From Phycisphaerales bacterium UBA1910 (GTDB lineage Bacteria; Planctomycetota; Phycisphaerae; Phycisphaerales; UBA1924): a stretch of 45,335 bases of DNA. Shown piece after piece: positions 1-8,400 of the stretch. Numbering within the stretch: the first letter of the stretch is position 1; the number at the start of each line of letters is the position of its first letter. Below the pieces are notes generated by a model. It was not told the origin of the DNA, ran no database searches, and saw only the letters and a program-made list of their open reading frames with translations. A program made the translations under genes and the position numbers. The stretch is taken from assembly GCA_002337545.1 (NCBI GenBank), contig DDGE01000065.1:2139-47473 (forward strand), written 5' to 3'.

Positions 1-1041
1 GAACCCATCGACGCGCAGGGTCGCGTCGTGATGCCCGCGTTTATTGATTGTCATACGCACGCTTGCTGGGCAGGGGATCGACTCGACGAATGGGAACTCA
101 AGCAACGCGGCGCAACCTACCTCGAGATCCTCGAATCCGGCGGCGGGATCATGTCCACTGTCCGCGCCGTCCGTAAGGCAACCCTCGAGCAACTCACCGA
201 ATCCCTCCTCGATCGTCTGAACTGGATGCTCGCAGAGGGCACCACGGCGTGTGAGGTGAAATCCGGGTACGGGCTGAGCACCAAGGACGAGTTGAAAATG
301 CTCGACGCGATCGTGCTCGCGGACCAGAACTGGGCGGGTCGAGCCTCCCCCACCGCGTGCATCGGGCACGCGAAGGACGCGGATATTGCGGACTTCGTCG
401 ATCGAACGATCAACGAGACCCTCCCCGCTGTGCACGAGCGTTATCCAAGTGTCACAATCGACGCGTACACCGAACAGGGTGCCTGGTCAGTCGAGGAAAC
501 CGTGCGACTCTTCTCCGCTGCCAAGGATCTCGGGCACCCGCTGCGGATCCACGCGGACCAGTTCAACGCACTGGGCATGCTCGAAGCCGCGATCGAACTC
601 GGCGCACTGAGCGTTGATCACCTCGAAGCGACAGAGCCCGACTCGCTCACCACCCTCGCCCAATCCAAAACGATGGGCGTCATGCTCCCCTGCTCGGGGT
701 TCCATGTGGACGACAGGTATGGCGACGGGCGAGCATTCATCGATGCCAACGGCGCCCTCGCAATCGCAACGAATGTGAATCCGGGTTCAGCTCCCTGCCT
801 GTCCATGCCCATGGCCATCGCGCTCGCAACCCGCAAGCTCGGGATCACCGCTGCAGAATCAATCTGCGCGTCAACGATCAACAGCGCGCACCTGCTCGGA
901 TTCAACGATCTCGGGACCCTTGATGTCGGAACGCAGGCAGACCTTATCATGCTCCGCCACAGCGACGAGCGTCAACTCGGGTACACCTTCGGCGGGTCCC
1001 ATGTCGAACTCGTGATCTGCAACGGCGCGATCGTCGCCTGA
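1..1041 (+). CDS. hutI: Imidazolonepropionase, 5' end cut by the window edge
   Basis: Hydrolyses 4-imidazolone-5-propionate to N-formimino-glutamate in histidine degradation; a cytoplasmic metal-dependent amidohydrolase. The frame is open from base 1, so the true start lies outside the window and the GTG/ATG near base 28 is internal. The amidohydrolase metal motif FIDCHTH is visible at once, followed by the family blocks GGGIMSTV, EVKSGYGL, IHADQF, SVDHLEA and NVNPGSAPCLSM. The C-terminus is complete (stop 1039-1041). The next gene converges and its stop begins at base 1042, so there is no spacer and no terminator between them. No other hut gene is visible here. Family identification is firm; substrate is inferred from the motif set. 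Confidence 0.95.
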   Translation, partial: EPIDAQGRVVMPAFIDCHTHACWAGDRLDEWELKQRGATYLEILESGGGIMSTVRAVRKATLEQLTESLLDRLNWMLAEGTTACEVKSGYGLSTKDELKMLDAIVLADQNWAGRASPTACIGHAKDADIADFVDRTINETLPAVHERYPSVTIDAYTEQGAWSVEETVRLFSAAKDLGHPLRIHADQFNALGMLEAAIELGALSVDHLEATEPDSLTTLAQSKTMGVMLPCSGFHVDDRYGDGRAFIDANGALAIATNVNPGSAPCLSMPMAIALATRKLGITAAESICASTINSAHLLGFNDLGTLDVGTQADLIMLRHSDERQLGYTFGGSHVELVICNGAIVA

Positions 1042-1695
1042 TCATTTCAACCGGTTCGCGATATTCTCAACCAAGGCATTGATGCCCGCGTACACCTGCG
1101 CCGGGTTCTGCGCTTCCATGTACGCCGGGGTTGAAACGATGTTGTGATCCTCATCGATCACGATCTGCTCCGCGTCCGCTTCCACATGCGTCGCGCCGGT
1201 TTGCGTGACTGCAGCCGCTGTCCCCGCGTCATGCCCGATCGTAACCTTGACGCCCTTGTCCCCGAACACCTTCGCGCCAAGCGCCGGCGCGATACAGATG
1301 AACCCGATGGGTTTGCCCGCGTCGTTCGCCTCGTTGAGAACACGCTCGACCTGTGGGTCGACCTCGCAATCAGCGCCCTTCATCGCGAAGGTGCACAGGT
1401 TCTTCGCCGCTCCGAAACCGCCCGGAAGGAAGAACGCGTCGTACTCCGCACCATTGACTTCCTTGAGATCCACGATCTCCCCACGCGCGATCCGGGCGGA
1501 CTCTGTGAGCACATTGCGCTGCTCACCCGTCGGTTGCTGCGTGCGATGATCGATCACTTCGAAATCACGATCGGGTGCCATGCACTGGTACTCAATACCG
1601 TGCTGTGCCAGCGAGATCAGCGTCGCGGACGCCTCCTGAACTTCGCTGCCGTCAAATACTCCACACCCGCTCAGAATAACACCAACCTTGCCCAT
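1042..1695 (-). CDS. elbB: ElbB-type DJ-1/PfpI glyoxalase-like protein
   Basis: Member of the DJ-1/PfpI superfamily, ElbB (isoprenoid biosynthesis protein with amidotransferase-like domain) branch, reported to have glyoxalase activity. The protein is about 217 aa, the usual length, and cytoplasmic. Visible marks are the start KVGVILSGCGVFDG, the block FFLPGGFGAAKNL, the nucleophile-elbow region IGFICIAPAL carrying Cys, and the C-terminal VSTPAYM. An upstream in-frame start at 1725 exists, but I chose ATG 1695 because GGAGGAG sits 5 nt before it and the homologous N-terminus begins there. It lies 26 bp downstream of the FMN reductase, probably as a two-gene unit. The true in vivo reaction is uncertain. 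Confidence 0.9.
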   Translation of the reverse strand: MGKVGVILSGCGVFDGSEVQEASATLISLAQHGIEYQCMAPDRDFEVIDHRTQQPTGEQRNVLTESARIARGEIVDLKEVNGAEYDAFFLPGGFGAAKNLCTFAMKGADCEVDPQVERVLNEANDAGKPIGFICIAPALGAKVFGDKGVKVTIGHDAGTAAAVTQTGATHVEADAEQIVIDEDHNIVSTPAYMEAQNPAQVYAGINALVENIANRLK

Positions 1696-1721
1696 CTCAT
1701 CTCCTCCAATAGCGATATCAC

Positions 1722-2312
1722 TCACACATCACACTTGAGCGCCCGAATCATCTTCACGAGCGAACCGCCCACATTGTTCGCCATCGCCCGGGCATTCTCA
1801 TCCTTGATCTGTCCCGCATCGTCAAACGCCTCGTGCGCCTTCGAGAGCGCAAACTCCTGTGGGATGACAACCATCTGAAGCTGCGTGAGGATCTGGCGGA
1901 CATGCCGCAAACCACGCAATCCACCGATCGCCCCAGGCGATGCGGCGAGGAGTCCGCAGCCCTTTCCCTTGAAACACTCGAGCGGCTCTTCATCTGGTCG
2001 CGGACGCGAAGCCCAATCGATCGCATTCTTCAGCGCACCACTGATCGATCCGTTGTACTCGGGTGACCCGATGAGGAACCCGTCAGACTCCTTCAATCGT
2101 CGCTTGAGTTCGAGCGCACCAGCGGGGAACTCTTTCTCCTCCAGATCCTGGTCATAGATTGGCAGGTCAAGCTTGTTCAACGAGATCAGATCAATCTCCA
2201 CACCGTCTTGCCTTTCAATTTCACCCGCGACAGCTGTCACGAGCTTGGTGTTCAAGGATTCCCCTCGGAGTGAGCCGGAGAGGAGCGCGATCTTGATCGG
2301 AGTGTCGGACAT
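1722..2312 (-). CDS. NADPH-dependent FMN reductase family protein
   Basis: Flavodoxin-fold reductase of the NAD(P)H:FMN/quinone/chromate reductase family, about 196 aa, cytoplasmic. The N-terminal phosphate-binding loop LLSGSLRGESLN, the SPEYNGSISGALKNAIDW block and LLAASPGAIGG are family hallmarks for FMN binding. Start ATG 2312 is chosen because the family N-terminus (KIALLSGS) follows directly; the longer frame to 2399 would add unrelated residues. A weak GAGG lies about 9 nt upstream. It precedes elbB by 26 bp, which suggests co-expression of two small redox or aldehyde-stress proteins. The physiological acceptor cannot be read from sequence. Confidence 0.88.
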   Translation of the reverse strand: MSDTPIKIALLSGSLRGESLNTKLVTAVAGEIERQDGVEIDLISLNKLDLPIYDQDLEEKEFPAGALELKRRLKESDGFLIGSPEYNGSISGALKNAIDWASRPRPDEEPLECFKGKGCGLLAASPGAIGGLRGLRHVRQILTQLQMVVIPQEFALSKAHEAFDDAGQIKDENARAMANNVGGSLVKMIRALKCDV

Positions 2313-2382
2313 GTGGAAGAACCTCAGGCAGTGGTTTTGTGTGTTCAGGCGTACTGTATCACAGCATGCGATTCTCGACGCG

Positions 2383-2408
2383 AAAAGCCGGGCACGCATG
2401 CGTACCCG
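2383..2408 (-). terminator. Rho-independent terminator after the Cys/His-rich exported gene
   Basis: On the minus strand a 10-bp stem (2389-2398 with 2399-2408, one G-T wobble) is followed by GCTTTTCG. It lies 38 bp past the stop at 2446 and upstream of the FMN reductase start, so it separates the two transcripts. Confidence 0.6.
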
Positions 2409-2445
2409 ACTGTAGTTGCCTGTTCCAACAAATGTCTATGACCAC

Positions 2446-2901
2446 TCAGCCACAAATCCCGCGCCGGTAGTACGGACGGAACACACGCTTCATCCGCACG
2501 GGGCGGGGCTGCAATCGGATCACCTTCCTCAACGACACATGCAGATCTCCCCACGCCCAACGGAGTTGCGCTGCGTAATCATCTGTCCGCCAACGCACCA
2601 CTGGCTTGCAATACCCATAATCGACCCGGACACATCCATCCTCAATCCACGCGCGATACCCCTCCTGTCGGAACGCACGCGCGATCTGGGCGTTCATCCC
2701 ACGCCCCGCGAGAATCTTCGTCTGGGACCCATTAATCGTGAGATACCCCGCGATCGGCTGAACCTCACACCCGCAAGTTGATGTGTGACGATGCCCGTGA
2801 TCGTGCCCGCGAGAAGGTCCAGCGGCATTCGCCAATCCTGTTCCCGCACCAATCGCGAGAATCGAAACGATGGCCAACGCTTGTGTCTTCTTCCGTGTCA
2901 T
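2446..2901 (-). CDS. Small Cys/His-rich exported protein, unknown function
   Basis: I do not recognise the family. The 151-aa product has a clear Sec signal peptide (MTRKKTQ, hydrophobic 8-24, likely cut after ANA at about residue 27). A histidine cluster HDHGHRH (33-39) follows, then cysteines at 43, 45, 90, 98 and 150. The mature part is very basic (pI clearly high) and rich in Arg and Trp near the C-terminus. The cysteines and histidines could bind a metal or form disulphides in the envelope; that is inference. Start ATG 2901 has SD AAGGAG 6-7 nt upstream, itself placed immediately after a perfect 9-bp hairpin in the leader. It is transcribed alone and ends at a hairpin terminator. Confidence 0.75.
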   Translation of the reverse strand: MTRKKTQALAIVSILAIGAGTGLANAAGPSRGHDHGHRHTSTCGCEVQPIAGYLTINGSQTKILAGRGMNAQIARAFRQEGYRAWIEDGCVRVDYGYCKPVVRWRTDDYAAQLRWAWGDLHVSLRKVIRLQPRPVRMKRVFRPYYRRGICG

Positions 2902-2913
2902 ATCTTGCTCCTT

Positions 2914-2949
2914 TTCTGACGACCCAGCCGCTTGCCAGGCTCGTCAGAA
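2914..2949 (-). promoter_or_regulatory. Leader hairpin abutting the Shine-Dalgarno site
   Basis: TTCTGACGA (2914-2922) and TCGTCAGAA (2941-2949) form a perfect 9-bp arm pair; inside, AGCC/GGCT can extend the stem. In the mRNA of the exported gene starting at 2901 the hairpin is followed directly by AAGGAG, so folding could alter ribosome access. It has no T-tract, so it is not a typical terminator. Confidence 0.55.
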
Positions 2950-3034
2950 GACCCGGATAAGTAAGTGAAGACTGACTTTTTAAACCTGCTTTTTTTGACT
3001 ACAACCCCGATTCCAGTCCAGAAAACCGGTTGAG

Positions 3035-3048
3035 AGGAGAATTCTCCT
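3035..3048. repeat. 14-bp perfect palindrome in a divergent intergenic region
   Basis: AGGAGAATTCTCCT is a perfect palindrome between the divergently transcribed genes starting at 2901 and 3141. A related TCTCCTG word recurs about 20 bp to the right. This is the layout of an operator for a dimeric regulator, but no regulator gene is adjacent, so the role is inferred. Confidence 0.4.
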
Positions 3049-3140
3049 GAAATTCCGTCATCTCCTGTCAGAAACACATGCTCAAGACAGTTGAACTGAT
3101 AGAGGTTCTCATGCGAATATGGGAACAGATCGGAGGATCG

Positions 3141-3854
3141 ATGAATCAGCAATCGCCACAACACGACGAAACCAGACTCGCGAACGGGCTCACCCCCATA
3201 GCGACGACGATCGTTACCGCATCGAGTTCGGACGAACTCTCCCCGATCGAAGCGTCAATCATGGATACCTGCAACGCGCTCCACGAAGCTCGCGATCGCC
3301 AGGATATGCGATCGATCCGTGAACTCTCCGAGCATCTTGAGAAGCTCCTTGATCGGTATGACGAAACAGACGGCGAAGATCATCCCAACCCAGCGTGGTC
3401 CCGAGCAAATCAACGCGCCCTCGCGCTCTCGGCTATGGGGCGGATCGATGAGGCGATCCGTTTGGAGCTCGTCGCAATCAAATACGCGGACACGCCTCGC
3501 CGCCAGGAAATATCCTACGGGAATCTCGCTGACCGATGCCTGCGTTTAGGCGAACCCGACCGAGCTGTCGAGTTCTTTCTCGACGCGATCAACGCGAATC
3601 CCGAATCCGTTCCCGTCTTGATCACCGGTGCTCACGCGCTGTATGAAGCCGGGTACTTGGAACAAGCAGACACCATCTTCCGCACGCTTCTGGATAACGC
3701 CCAGCTCCTCACGCCGAGTTCCGAGCTTGGCGCCTACCTTGATTGTGATGTCCGCACCCGCAATCTGAGCGAAGTACTCCCATCGCTCGCCGCCCTCTAC
3801 GACCAATGGGCAGCCCTCAACGCACGCGTATCGCGTCAGGGAGGTGCAGGATGA
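3141..3854 (+). CDS. TPR-repeat protein coupled to a membrane sigma-like protein
   Basis: A 237-aa soluble protein with no signal peptide or membrane helix. The middle carries tetratricopeptide-like helices: RALALSAMGRIDEAIRLEL, NLADRCLRLGEPDRAVEFFLDA and GAHALYEAGYLEQADTIF each fit the A-x-G-x-Y-x-x-A spacing. I chose ATG 3141 because GGAGG lies 4 nt upstream; in-frame starts back to 3078 have no such site. Its stop overlaps the next start as ATGA (3851-3854), which implies translational coupling. The likely role is a protein-protein adaptor for the sigma-like product, by context only. Confidence 0.75.
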   Translation: MNQQSPQHDETRLANGLTPIATTIVTASSSDELSPIEASIMDTCNALHEARDRQDMRSIRELSEHLEKLLDRYDETDGEDHPNPAWSRANQRALALSAMGRIDEAIRLELVAIKYADTPRRQEISYGNLADRCLRLGEPDRAVEFFLDAINANPESVPVLITGAHALYEAGYLEQADTIFRTLLDNAQLLTPSSELGAYLDCDVRTRNLSEVLPSLAALYDQWAALNARVSRQGGAG

Positions 3855-4648
3855 ACCGCATTGATCACGACCGATTCTGGGATCTGTACGAACGCGAAGT
3901 CCGCGCGTCGATCGAACGCGCATGCCGGCATCAATCACGCGTCAAGACCGATTCGACGATGGATATCGACGATATGATCGCGTGGATCGACACCCGTGTG
4001 TGGACGATGCTTGAAAAGGACGCATATCCCACATTCCACGACAATCCTTCGCCTGAGCAGGCCATCGAGCGTTTGCTCAAGCACGCTTCCACGCTTGCCC
4101 GCTGGGCATACCTGGCACTGTGTCGATCACATTTCCGCCGCCTTGAGAACCGAGACGGGTTCATGCAAGGCATGTCCCGCGCCGAACGCCTCTCGATGGC
4201 GAGTGCCGTGGACAGCAAGATCGAACGGCGCGAAGAACTCGACAATGCGATCGGGACACTCCGCAAGGCGCTCAACGCGAATGAGAAGCAGCGCCTCGCT
4301 GCATCGGTTCAGGACAAGGAAGACCGCAGCCGTGTCGCGTTGGTGCTCGGCGCGACACGCAGGGAAGACGACGCGATGATCCGGAAAGTCAACGCCGAGA
4401 CCATGAACATGAACACCGTTCAACAGATGCGTTCCCGCGCACGCAAGCGTGCCCAGGAGATCCTTGATGCCGCACGAAAAGCTCCATTATGGGCGATCGT
4501 TGGGATCGGATTGTTGACGGTAACCCTTAGCTCGAGCGTTGTCGAAGCGGGTGAGCAATCGGGTGGACGCAGAGGATCAATGGTTTCACCGGACGCGAAT
4601 CCCACAATGGTGTGTGAGGGAGAACAGTCCGGCGGCCGCAAGCCCTGA
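3851..4648 (+). CDS. Sigma-70-like protein with C-terminal membrane helix and repeated GEQSGGR tail
   Basis: 265 aa. Residues about 5-105 resemble sigma region 2: an acidic helix DIDDMIAWIDTRVW and then ARWAYLALCRSHFRRLENR, comparable to the ECF pattern ending in LRR. Residues 125-205 resemble region 4, ending RSRARKRAQEIL. The match is weak by eye and could instead be a helical regulator. A hydrophobic helix (212-232) follows, then a 33-residue tail holding GEQSGGR at 234-240 and 257-263. The stretch VEA before the first repeat could be a signal-peptidase-like site. GAGGTGCAGG precedes ATG 3851, which overlaps the TPR gene stop. A tethered or proteolytically released regulator is the working idea, not a demonstrated function. 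Confidence 0.6.
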   Translation: MNRIDHDRFWDLYEREVRASIERACRHQSRVKTDSTMDIDDMIAWIDTRVWTMLEKDAYPTFHDNPSPEQAIERLLKHASTLARWAYLALCRSHFRRLENRDGFMQGMSRAERLSMASAVDSKIERREELDNAIGTLRKALNANEKQRLAASVQDKEDRSRVALVLGATRREDDAMIRKVNAETMNMNTVQQMRSRARKRAQEILDAARKAPLWAIVGIGLLTVTLSSSVVEAGEQSGGRRGSMVSPDANPTMVCEGEQSGGRKP

Positions 4649-4718
4649 GTTTCTCAGATTTTCTCCCTAAACCGGGATGCCGGCGGAATAGATCAACGCG
4701 TGAACGGGTGTTCAGAGC

Positions 4719-5372
4719 ATGAACAAAGCCGCACTATACGCATCGATTGCCATGCTCCCCGTACTCGCGTATGCCCCGTTGACACACGCGGCGCCCGAGT
4801 CTGTCCCAGTCAGCAAGATTGAGAAGCATCAGACCCCCCCGAATACGGGTGACAAGCTCCCTCTCTTCCGCATCGATGACGCCTCGGGCGAGGGCGAGCA
4901 TGATCTCGCCAAACTCCTCGCCGACGGCCCCGTTGTGGTCACCTTCTATCGAGGTTCGTGGTGTCCGTACTGCGTCAGCGAGTTGAGCTCAATCCAAAAA
5001 CGGATCGATGATATCAGATCTGCAGGTGCCACCGTGCTCGCGATCTCACCTGAGAAACCCTCCGAAACCGCGGATCTGGTTGACCAAAAAGAACTCGGGT
5101 TCCTCTTCGGCACTGATCGCGACAACGAGCTCGCAACCAAACTCGCGCTCTCGTTTAAGCTCGATGCCAAGACCATCAAGCGATACAAGCAATACGGGAT
5201 CGATCTTCCCAAGTCCAATGACGCGACCGTGTGGGAACTCCCCATTCCCGCGACATACATCGTGGATACGGACGGCACTATCGCGTGGGCGTTTGTCGAA
5301 GAAGACTACAAAAAGCGACCTGATTACAAGCAGGTCGTCAAGAAACTCAATGACATGCAGCAGGACGACTAA
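4719..5372 (+). CDS. Exported AhpC/TSA-family peroxiredoxin-like protein
   Basis: 217 aa with a thioredoxin fold. The active-site block FYRGSWCPYC puts cysteines at 82 and 85. The family's VLAISPEKPS block and the later PIPATYIVDTDGTI strand follow, so this is the peroxiredoxin-like/redoxin group that reduces peroxides or thiols. Residues 1-24 look like a Sec signal peptide (hydrophobic 5-20, THA before the cut), so the protein probably acts in the periplasm, which is less usual for this group. No strong SD is visible before ATG 4719. A hairpin terminator follows at 5406-5442. It lies 70 bp after the sigma-like gene, so co-transcription is possible. Confidence 0.85.
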   Translation: MNKAALYASIAMLPVLAYAPLTHAAPESVPVSKIEKHQTPPNTGDKLPLFRIDDASGEGEHDLAKLLADGPVVVTFYRGSWCPYCVSELSSIQKRIDDIRSAGATVLAISPEKPSETADLVDQKELGFLFGTDRDNELATKLALSFKLDAKTIKRYKQYGIDLPKSNDATVWELPIPATYIVDTDGTIAWAFVEEDYKKRPDYKQVVKKLNDMQQDD

Positions 5373-5405
5373 ATCGTCCAGACATTCCCCCTGCCCCCTC
5401 TTCGG

Positions 5406-5442
5406 CGGGCACAGCGCTGTGTAGCCTGTGCCCGTCTTCTTT
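5406..5442 (+). terminator. Rho-independent terminator after the peroxiredoxin gene
   Basis: CGGGCACAG (5406-5414) pairs perfectly with CTGTGCCCG (5426-5434) around an 11-nt loop, followed by TCTTCTTT. The T-rich tail touches the stop codon of the converging hrpA gene. Confidence 0.75.
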
Positions 5443-8400
5443 ATGCGTGGATAATACGATCGAGCTGCTCACGGAGTCGCTTCTCACTCACCTGGATCGA
5501 TGTCCGCAGATTCTGCGCAAAGCTCGCGACGCGAAACTCCTCCACCATCCAACGCAAGGTCCAGAAGTCCTCGGCAACCTCTGCGGTATGGGCTCCCTGC
5601 GCCATGAGTTCGTGGAGACACTGGGTCCAGGCATACGCCCGATCAGCAGATTTCGCATCTCGCTCAGGGCCGATCGATCGGAGCTTGTCCAGACGAACCT
5701 CCATCGCCCGCAGGAACCTCGCATAACACCACAGCCATCGCGTATCCGCGGTGATCAGCGCATCGTTCGCGATCAGCATGTCGAGTTGTCCACGCATGTC
5801 TTTCATCGCCCTATTCCATGCGTTCGGGTGTTGCTCATCGAGTCGCCCCCCCACCCGCATAAGCGATTCGAAGATCTGCGTGAAGTTCGTGATGACCCGA
5901 TTCGTCTCGTCTACTCCCCGATCCCAAGCGCCGAGCAAACCGAGCTCGAACTCGTCCTTATTGCGAGGGATCGCGTTGTTGTCCACGCAGATGATCGTCC
6001 CAACGCGTGTCCAGATGATTGTTTCGAGTTGATCCGCCATCGAACACGCGGCCGCGAGCATGTGCAGCTTGGTATACCCCGGGAGGTTCTTTAATCGCAG
6101 ACGCAACTCACGCCGGATCGCCAGCCCATAGAGCAACCCGAGCCCCGAGCGTGTGTGCAGATCCGATTCCCATCGCGTCGGGAGGACCTTGAGGGAAACC
6201 TTCCCATCCTCGACGAGCAGTGAGGGGAACCCCACCACCTTTGGTGATCTGGGGCGTGTAAACTCGATCGTCTCGGGCAACTCGTCGAACTCCCACCCGA
6301 TCATCCCGGTGCGTTCGATATCCGCACCGGCCTCCTGTACAACCTTGGTGGCTTCCTTCGCGAACTTGGCTTGGAGTGCCCCAAGATCGCGGGATGCGTC
6401 CAACGCCTGCCCGTGCTCATCGATGACCTCGATCCGAGGGAAGAGATACGACTCGAGCTGATCGTGCCGAAAGTCTTCAGGCCGGACCGCGATACCAGTC
6501 CGTGCCGTAAGCACTTCCGCGAGCTGGGCCTCGATCGAGCCCTTATCTTCTTTGACAACCGGTGCGAGCTCGCCCGCGATCTGATTCGCGTCGAACTGTC
6601 GGCGGAGTTGCTTGGGCAACGATCGCACCAGCGCCTCGATCCTCGGTTGGATGAGACCCGGAACAGACCAATCCACCCGCTGTCGCGTGAGCTGATGGAG
6701 GGCTGCGACGGACACGCGGATCGTCGCGCCATCGTCGTCACGCCCGGGTTCGAACGCGTATTTGAGCTTCGATGTCGCACCCGCGAAGGACACCTGATCC
6801 GGGTATGCCTCAGGCGTGACTTCCTCGGGCATGAACTCAAGTACATCCTCCCGCGTCATCCGCAGCGTGTTGGGATCGCCTGACTCGCTCTTGCGGATCC
6901 AACGCTCAAACGATTTGCTAGCGTAGATGTCCTTTGGCAGGCGCGCGTCATAAAAGTTGTACAGCGTCTGCGTGTCTGCAATCAGGTCGTTGCGTCGTGC
7001 TTTCGCCTGTAATGTACCGATCTCGCGGATGAGTCTGCGATTGTGCTTGAGTGCTTTGGACGCAGATCGGAGCTGATCGTCGATCAGGGCATGGTGGATG
7101 AACAGCTCGCGTGAGAGCGCGGGGTCGATCGGTCCATAGTGCACTGTCCGGCGAGGAACAATGTCCAACCCGAAGAGCGTCACCTTCTCGTCCGCAACAA
7201 CCCGCCCGGTCTTCTCGTCCCATCGCGGGTCCGAGTGTGTCTTCTTGATCAGATGTGCCGCGGCGTCCTCAATCCATTTCGGGTCCACACCCGCGACGGT
7301 CCGAGCATAGACCTTGCTCGTCCGCACGATCTCAGCGCACATGACCCACTTGGGTTTGGCACTGAATAACGCCGACCCCGGCGAGATCATAAACGACGAG
7401 TTGCGGGCGCCCTTGAACTCGTGCTTCTCGCCCTTGTTCCCGATATTCGCGAGCAACCCAGTCAGCAGCGCTCGATGCACCGCGTCCTCGTCGTTGTGCC
7501 CCTTCTTGAGTTCGTACCCGAGTTCCTGACACAGCGATCGCAACTGGCGAAAAACCTCACGCCACTCGTCGATGCGTCGAACAGAGAGATAGGCCTTCTC
7601 GCACGCCTTCGAGAGCTTTCGCCGGGTGAGTTTGACCTGCTGGTCGTGGTACCAGTCCCAGATCTTGAGGTATGAAAGAAAATCCGAACCCTCGACATGG
7701 AACTGCTCGTGCGCCTGATCTGCGGCGTCGCGTTTCTCGTGCGGCCTGACACGCGGATCCTGCACAGAGAGTGCTGACGCGATGATCAGCACATCGTGAA
7801 CACACGCCTCATCGTGCGCTGCAATAATCATCCGCCCGATCCGGGGATCCACGGGCAGACGGGCCATCGTCTTGCCGAGCTTGGTGAGCTTCCCATCCTC
7901 CTCGATCGCGCCGAGTTCACGAAGGGTCTCGAAACCGTCGCGCCATTGCCGATGCTCTGGTGGATCGAGGAACGGGAAGGCTTCGGGCTCACCGAGCTTC
8001 AGATCCGCCATTTGAAGGATGACGGACGCAAGGTTCGAACGGAGCAGTTCAGGCTGGGTAAACGCGTCGCGAGATTCAAAGTCCGTTTCGTCGTACAGAC
8101 GCACGCACACACCCGGCGCAACTCGCCCGCATCGCCCCGAGCGTTGGTTCGCGCTGGCCTGTGAGATCGGTTCGATCATCAACCCATGGATCTTGGTCCG
8201 TGGGTTGTACCGCTTCATCCGAGCGGTCCCCGGGTCAACGACCGATCGGATGTTGGGCACCGTTAGCGATGTCTCGGCGACATTCGTCGCGATCACCACG
8301 CGCGGGCGCCCGGAGGGCTTGAAGACCCGCTGCTGCTCCTGCGCGGACAGGCGTGCATAGAGCGGGATGATCTCTGTGCCTTCTGGGAGGTGATCGCGTT

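Noticed and set aside
1144..1878. 244-codon plus-strand frame opposite elbB and the FMN reductase
   Set aside because: Shadow of two well-supported minus-strand genes, with no ribosome site or recognisable protein.
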